A stretch of 7,988 nucleotides of DNA, from contig KL569419.1 in the NCBI GenBank assembly GCA_000715685.1, positions 6,668-14,655 of the forward strand. Reading direction: 5' to 3'. Below the pieces are notes generated by a model. That model was not told the origin of the DNA. It searched no databases and was given only the letters and a program-made list of their open reading frames with translations. The position numbers were made by a program, and so were the translations under genes. Shown here one piece after another: positions 5,462 to 7,988 of this stretch (the stretch's first letter is position 1; every line of letters begins with the position of its first letter). This DNA comes from Streptomyces lilacinus (GTDB lineage Bacteria; Actinomycetota; Actinomycetes; Streptomycetales; Streptomycetaceae).

Positions 5462-6822
5462 TGTTGTCCCTGGACGTTCTCGGTCCCGGCGGCCCCTATC
5501 GGTCCCGGCGCCAGGAGACCATTCGAGATCTTGCCGGAAACCCGGTCGCGACACTGAGTCTCGCACCCTCGCTCTACGTCACCCGCGCGATAAAGGCCCT
5601 GCGCCGAGCGCCGGTGCTACCCGTCGACACACGGATCGCGGCGTTCGCACAGGCAGCCCGGGCTTTCGCCACGCAGCCGATCGCGGGACTGACGGCGCAG
5701 GAATATCAGCACACCGTCAGCGCGGTCACCGGGATACCGATCACGGTGGTGCGCAATGCCACCGAGGACATTGCGCGGGCCGCCGAACGGATCCACCACA
5801 GCGTGGAGAACGCGCGGCCGGCCGGTGCGGTCAGCTCCTGGCGCGATCCGCGGACCCGGGACGGTGCGGCGGTGTGGACCCGGCGCGGTGCGGTGTTCGC
5901 CGTCCATGCGGCGGGCAATCACCCTGCGGTGCACCAGGGTTGGTTCGATGCCCTCGCGCTCGGCTATCGCGTTGCCGTGCGTCCCTCGCGTCGTGAGCCG
6001 TTCACCCCGCACCGGCTGGTCACCGCCCTGCGCGAGTCCGGTTTCGGCGACGAGGGAATCGTGTTCCTGCCCACCGACCACAACGTGGCCGGTGACGTCC
6101 TTCAGCACGCCGACCTCGGAATGGTGTACGGCGGTGCGGATGTCGTGGGCAAATATGCGGGCGATCCACGCATTCTGCCGCAGGGCCCCGGGCGCTCCAA
6201 GATACTCATCACCGCCGAAGCCGAGTGGGAGCCGATCGTCGACACCATCGTGGAGTCGATCAGCAGTGGTGGGGGCGTCGGTTGCGTCAACGCCACCGGC
6301 GTACTGGTCGAGGGCGACCCCTCCCCCGTGGCCGCGGCGATCGCCGAACGCCTCGCCGCGCTGCCCAGCCTGCCCGCGACGGATGAACGCGCCGTCCTGC
6401 CCGTGCAGCCCGTCGGTCTCGCCCGTCGGTGGGACGCGTATCTGCGGCAGCAGGCAGCGGGCACCAAGGCATGGCTCGGCGGCGACGGTATCGTCGACGA
6501 TCTCGGCGATGGTTCCGCGGTGCTCCGGCCGGCGGTGCACCAGCTGGACAGCCCGTTCGCCGAACAGCTCGGGATGGAGTTGGGCTTCCCCTGTGCGTGG
6601 GTCGCACCGTGGGACCGCGACGCCGGGATCCGGCCGCTGCGCGACACCCTGGTCCTCACTGCCGTCACCACCGATGCGGACCTGATCGACGATTTGGTGG
6701 CCGAGCCGACCATCGCCAACGTCTACGTCGGTGACCATCCGACACCGTGGATGGAGCACGGACTGCCGCACGACGGCTACCTCGCCGAATTCCTCATGCG
6801 CACCAAGACGATTCGATGCTGA
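5461..6822 (+). CDS. LuxC/GriC-like NAD(P)H-dependent acyl reductase (aldehyde-forming, ALDH fold)
   Basis: A 453-residue protein of the LuxC acyl reductase / aldehyde dehydrogenase superfamily. AVHAAGNHPAVHQGW (147-161) carries the Asn (N153) of the ALDH oxyanion site. YRVAVRPSRREP and MVYGGADVVGKY (221-232) fall in the cofactor-binding part. SSGGGVGCVNATGVLV (268-283) presents the catalytic Cys275, and PFAEQLGMELGFPCAWV occupies the later ALDH-signature position. Its ATG overlaps the TGA of the adenylating gene (TGATG, 5459-5463), and GAGGG at 5447-5451 gives a ribosome site. This overlap implies the two subunits are made together. The expected reaction is transfer of the acyl group to Cys275, then hydride reduction to a free aldehyde. 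Calling it GriC-like rather than a fatty-acyl LuxC rests on the neighbours (Pictet-Spengler enzyme, oxidase, no lux genes), not on residue-level proof. It is the last operon gene. Confidence 0.84.
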   Translation: MLSLDVLGPGGPYRSRRQETIRDLAGNPVATLSLAPSLYVTRAIKALRRAPVLPVDTRIAAFAQAARAFATQPIAGLTAQEYQHTVSAVTGIPITVVRNATEDIARAAERIHHSVENARPAGAVSSWRDPRTRDGAAVWTRRGAVFAVHAAGNHPAVHQGWFDALALGYRVAVRPSRREPFTPHRLVTALRESGFGDEGIVFLPTDHNVAGDVLQHADLGMVYGGADVVGKYAGDPRILPQGPGRSKILITAEAEWEPIVDTIVESISSGGGVGCVNATGVLVEGDPSPVAAAIAERLAALPSLPATDERAVLPVQPVGLARRWDAYLRQQAAGTKAWLGGDGIVDDLGDGSAVLRPAVHQLDSPFAEQLGMELGFPCAWVAPWDRDAGIRPLRDTLVLTAVTTDADLIDDLVAEPTIANVYVGDHPTPWMEHGLPHDGYLAEFLMRTKTIRC

Positions 6823-6826
6823 CCGA

Positions 6827-6857
6827 CATGGGTGCCGTGCCGAGCACGGCACCCATG
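6827..6857. terminator. Perfect hairpin terminator at the end of the operon
   Basis: A perfect 14-bp inverted repeat, CATGGGTGCCGTGC (6827-6840) and its complement (6844-6857), with a 3-base CGA loop. It starts 4 bases after the reductase stop and lies 11 bases from the phosphatase stop on the other strand, so it can serve both convergent units. There is no T-tract. Confidence 0.85.
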
Positions 6858-6868
6858 GGCTGCCGAGG

Positions 6869-7525
6869 TCAGTGGTGGTCCGCCAGGTGCGACGTGTCGT
6901 TCAGCGATCGCACCGACGCATTCCCGTCCCCGTAATAGGCCACTGTCGACAGCGAGGCCGCCGACAGCTCCATCCGGAACAGCGACTCGGGCGGCGCGCC
7001 CAGCGCCAGCCGAACCAGCGTCCGCAACACCCCGACATGCGAAACGACCAACACCGTCTGCCCCTCGTACCGCGCCAGGAGCCGGTCCCGGGAGAGCTCG
7101 GCCCGGCGCGCAACCGCGGTGAACGTCTCCCCGGTTCCGCCCGGCACCGCCGCCGGAGAGCTGAGCCACGCTGCCAGCTCGTCCGGGTAGCGCTCGCGCA
7201 CCTCGGCGAACGTCAGTCCCTCCCAGGCACCGAAATCCGCCTCGGTGAGCCCTTCGTCGACTTGGACTTCCAGGCCCAGCCGTCGTGCCGCTGCCTCGGC
7301 CGTCTGCTGGGCTCGACGCAGCGGTGAGGACACCACCGCCTGCACCGCGCCACGTGCCGCGAGCATCCTCCCGACGGCCTCGGCCTGCCGCTGCCCGGCT
7401 TCCGACAACGCCGGATCGGAGCCGCCGCTGCCGGACAACCGCTTCTCCGGTGTCAATGCCGTCTCACCGTGGCGTAGCAGCACAAGGGTCGTGGTGGTGC
7501 CCCGGTCGGCGAGGACAAGGTTCAC
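6869..7525 (-). CDS. Histidine phosphatase family protein (CobC/phosphoglycerate mutase-like)
   Basis: A 218-residue protein with the histidine-phosphatase signature LLRHGET (residues 16-22; the His is phosphorylated during catalysis), SSPLRRAQQTA, a catalytic acid in EADFGAWEGLTF, and a second His in VVSHVGVLRTLV. The sequence closely recalls the C-terminal phosphatase half of the actinobacterial fused RNase HI/acid phosphatase (Rv2228c type), but no RNase H domain is attached. I chose GTG 7525 because GGAG (7537-7534) lies 8 bases upstream. The substrate is not predictable: an alpha-ribazole phosphate, a sugar phosphate or another small phosphate ester is possible. It is convergent with the operon across a terminator, and co-directional with the oxidoreductase gene 77 bases upstream, so it may belong to a neighbouring unit. 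Confidence 0.88.
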   Translation of the reverse strand: MNLVLADRGTTTTLVLLRHGETALTPEKRLSGSGGSDPALSEAGQRQAEAVGRMLAARGAVQAVVSSPLRRAQQTAEAAARRLGLEVQVDEGLTEADFGAWEGLTFAEVRERYPDELAAWLSSPAAVPGGTGETFTAVARRAELSRDRLLARYEGQTVLVVSHVGVLRTLVRLALGAPPESLFRMELSAASLSTVAYYGDGNASVRSLNDTSHLADHH

Positions 7526-7602
7526 GCCGGCCGCTCCACGGCTGGTTCTCGAGCCGATGCGAATCGGGCCACCCCTTTCGGCATTGTGGTGAAGTGTGCG
7601 GG

Positions 7603-7988
7603 TCAGCGCAGCGCGGCGATGACCGGCGCGAAGTTCTCCATGTTGTATTCCATCACCGTGAAGTAGGTGATGCCGTAGCGTTCGCGGCGTTCCTTGAGTT
7701 GTTGCGCCATCTCTGCCGGGGTTCCGATCAACACAGAGGGCAGATCCTCGGGGCTGTGCGCGGCGTCGGGCGGCAGCGGCGCGAACCTGTCGGGTATGGT
7801 GGCGCGTTCGGAAGGCGGAATCACCTGCTGCACCATGATATTCAGCTCCACGGCGTCGGCGCGGTCACCGAGTAGGCCGCGCACATAGGCGACCCGTTCT
7901 TCCGTCTGCGCGATTCCCGCCAGATGGAGCACATCACCGGTGGTGTTGGCCCAGCCTCCGGTGAAGGCGATGATGTCGGCGTGCGCGG
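7603..7988 (-). CDS. Luciferase-like (probably F420-dependent) oxidoreductase, C-terminal part
   Basis: The - frame is open from the right edge of the window to the stop at 7605-7603, so only the C-terminal about 127 residues are present and the start lies beyond 7988. The visible part reads ADIIAFTGGWANTTGD, then EERVAYVRGLLGDRADAVELNIMV, then LIGTPAEMAQQLKERRERYGITYFTV and NMENFAPVIAAL. This is the end of the TIM-barrel luciferase-like monooxygenase family: a late strand, the (L)xGTPxExxxxLxxRRxxxGIxYxxx segment and a terminal helix. In actinomycetes most such proteins use F420H2 rather than FMN, but that cannot be told from this fragment. It lies upstream of, and co-directional with, the phosphatase gene. 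Whether it belongs to the alkaloid-like operon cannot be judged. Confidence 0.82.
   Translation of the reverse strand, partial: AHADIIAFTGGWANTTGDVLHLAGIAQTEERVAYVRGLLGDRADAVELNIMVQQVIPPSERATIPDRFAPLPPDAAHSPEDLPSVLIGTPAEMAQQLKERRERYGITYFTVMEYNMENFAPVIAALR

Noticed and set aside
4472..5566. 364-codon - strand open frame opposite the adenylating enzyme
   Set aside because: Antisense to a gene with intact A3 and later ANL motifs; no recognisable fold or ribosome site.
5756..6685. 309-codon + strand open frame in another frame of the reductase
   Set aside because: Extreme Arg/Ser/Pro composition, entirely within a recognised gene in another frame.
5617..6852. 411-codon - strand open frame opposite the acyl reductase
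   Set aside because: Antisense shadow of a gene with a clear ALDH signature and catalytic Cys; it would also run through the terminator hairpin.

Overview
The window is high-GC DNA with actinomycete-style gene families and dense coding. It suggests a Streptomyces-like or related actinomycete, at or near a specialised-metabolite locus. No rRNA, tRNA or CRISPR array was seen. All functional calls come from reading translated motifs; no database search was run.

Left part (1-1426): the 3' end of a LuxR-family regulator on the + strand converges on a complete SARP (AfsR/DnrI-type) activator on the - strand. A long, near-perfect hairpin between their stops looks like a shared terminator. This regulator pair is typical of antibiotic-type clusters.

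Middle gap (1427-2252): about 0.8 kb without an intact gene. It holds the SARP leader, a decayed IS701-like transposase fragment, a promoter candidate overlapped by a 14-bp palindrome, a short leader ORF with a strong Shine-Dalgarno and a hairpin, and a frame-shifted IS5-like transposase C-terminus. It looks like an insertion graveyard beside the operon.

Operon (2253-6822, +): four tightly arranged genes. They encode a McbB-type cyclophilin-fold Pictet-Spengler enzyme, a DAO/sarcosine-oxidase-family FAD enzyme (4-base stop/start overlap), a LuxE/PaaK-like adenylating enzyme (51-base gap), and a LuxC/aldehyde-dehydrogenase-like reductase (1-base overlap). The last two resemble the two-part carboxylic acid reductase GriD/GriC of grixazone biosynthesis. 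My inference is that the reductase pair turns a carboxylic acid into an aldehyde, the Pictet-Spengler enzyme joins it to tryptophan (or a similar amine), and the flavoenzyme oxidises the new ring toward a beta-carboline-type aromatic product. This self-contained 'make the aldehyde, cyclise it, aromatise it' cassette is the main discovery candidate. A perfect 14-bp-arm hairpin ends the operon.

Right part (6869-7988, -): a histidine-phosphatase (CobC/phosphoglycerate-mutase-like) gene and the C-terminal part of a luciferase-like, probably F420-dependent oxidoreductase whose start lies beyond the window. These converge on the operon and may be flanking genes rather than pathway members.
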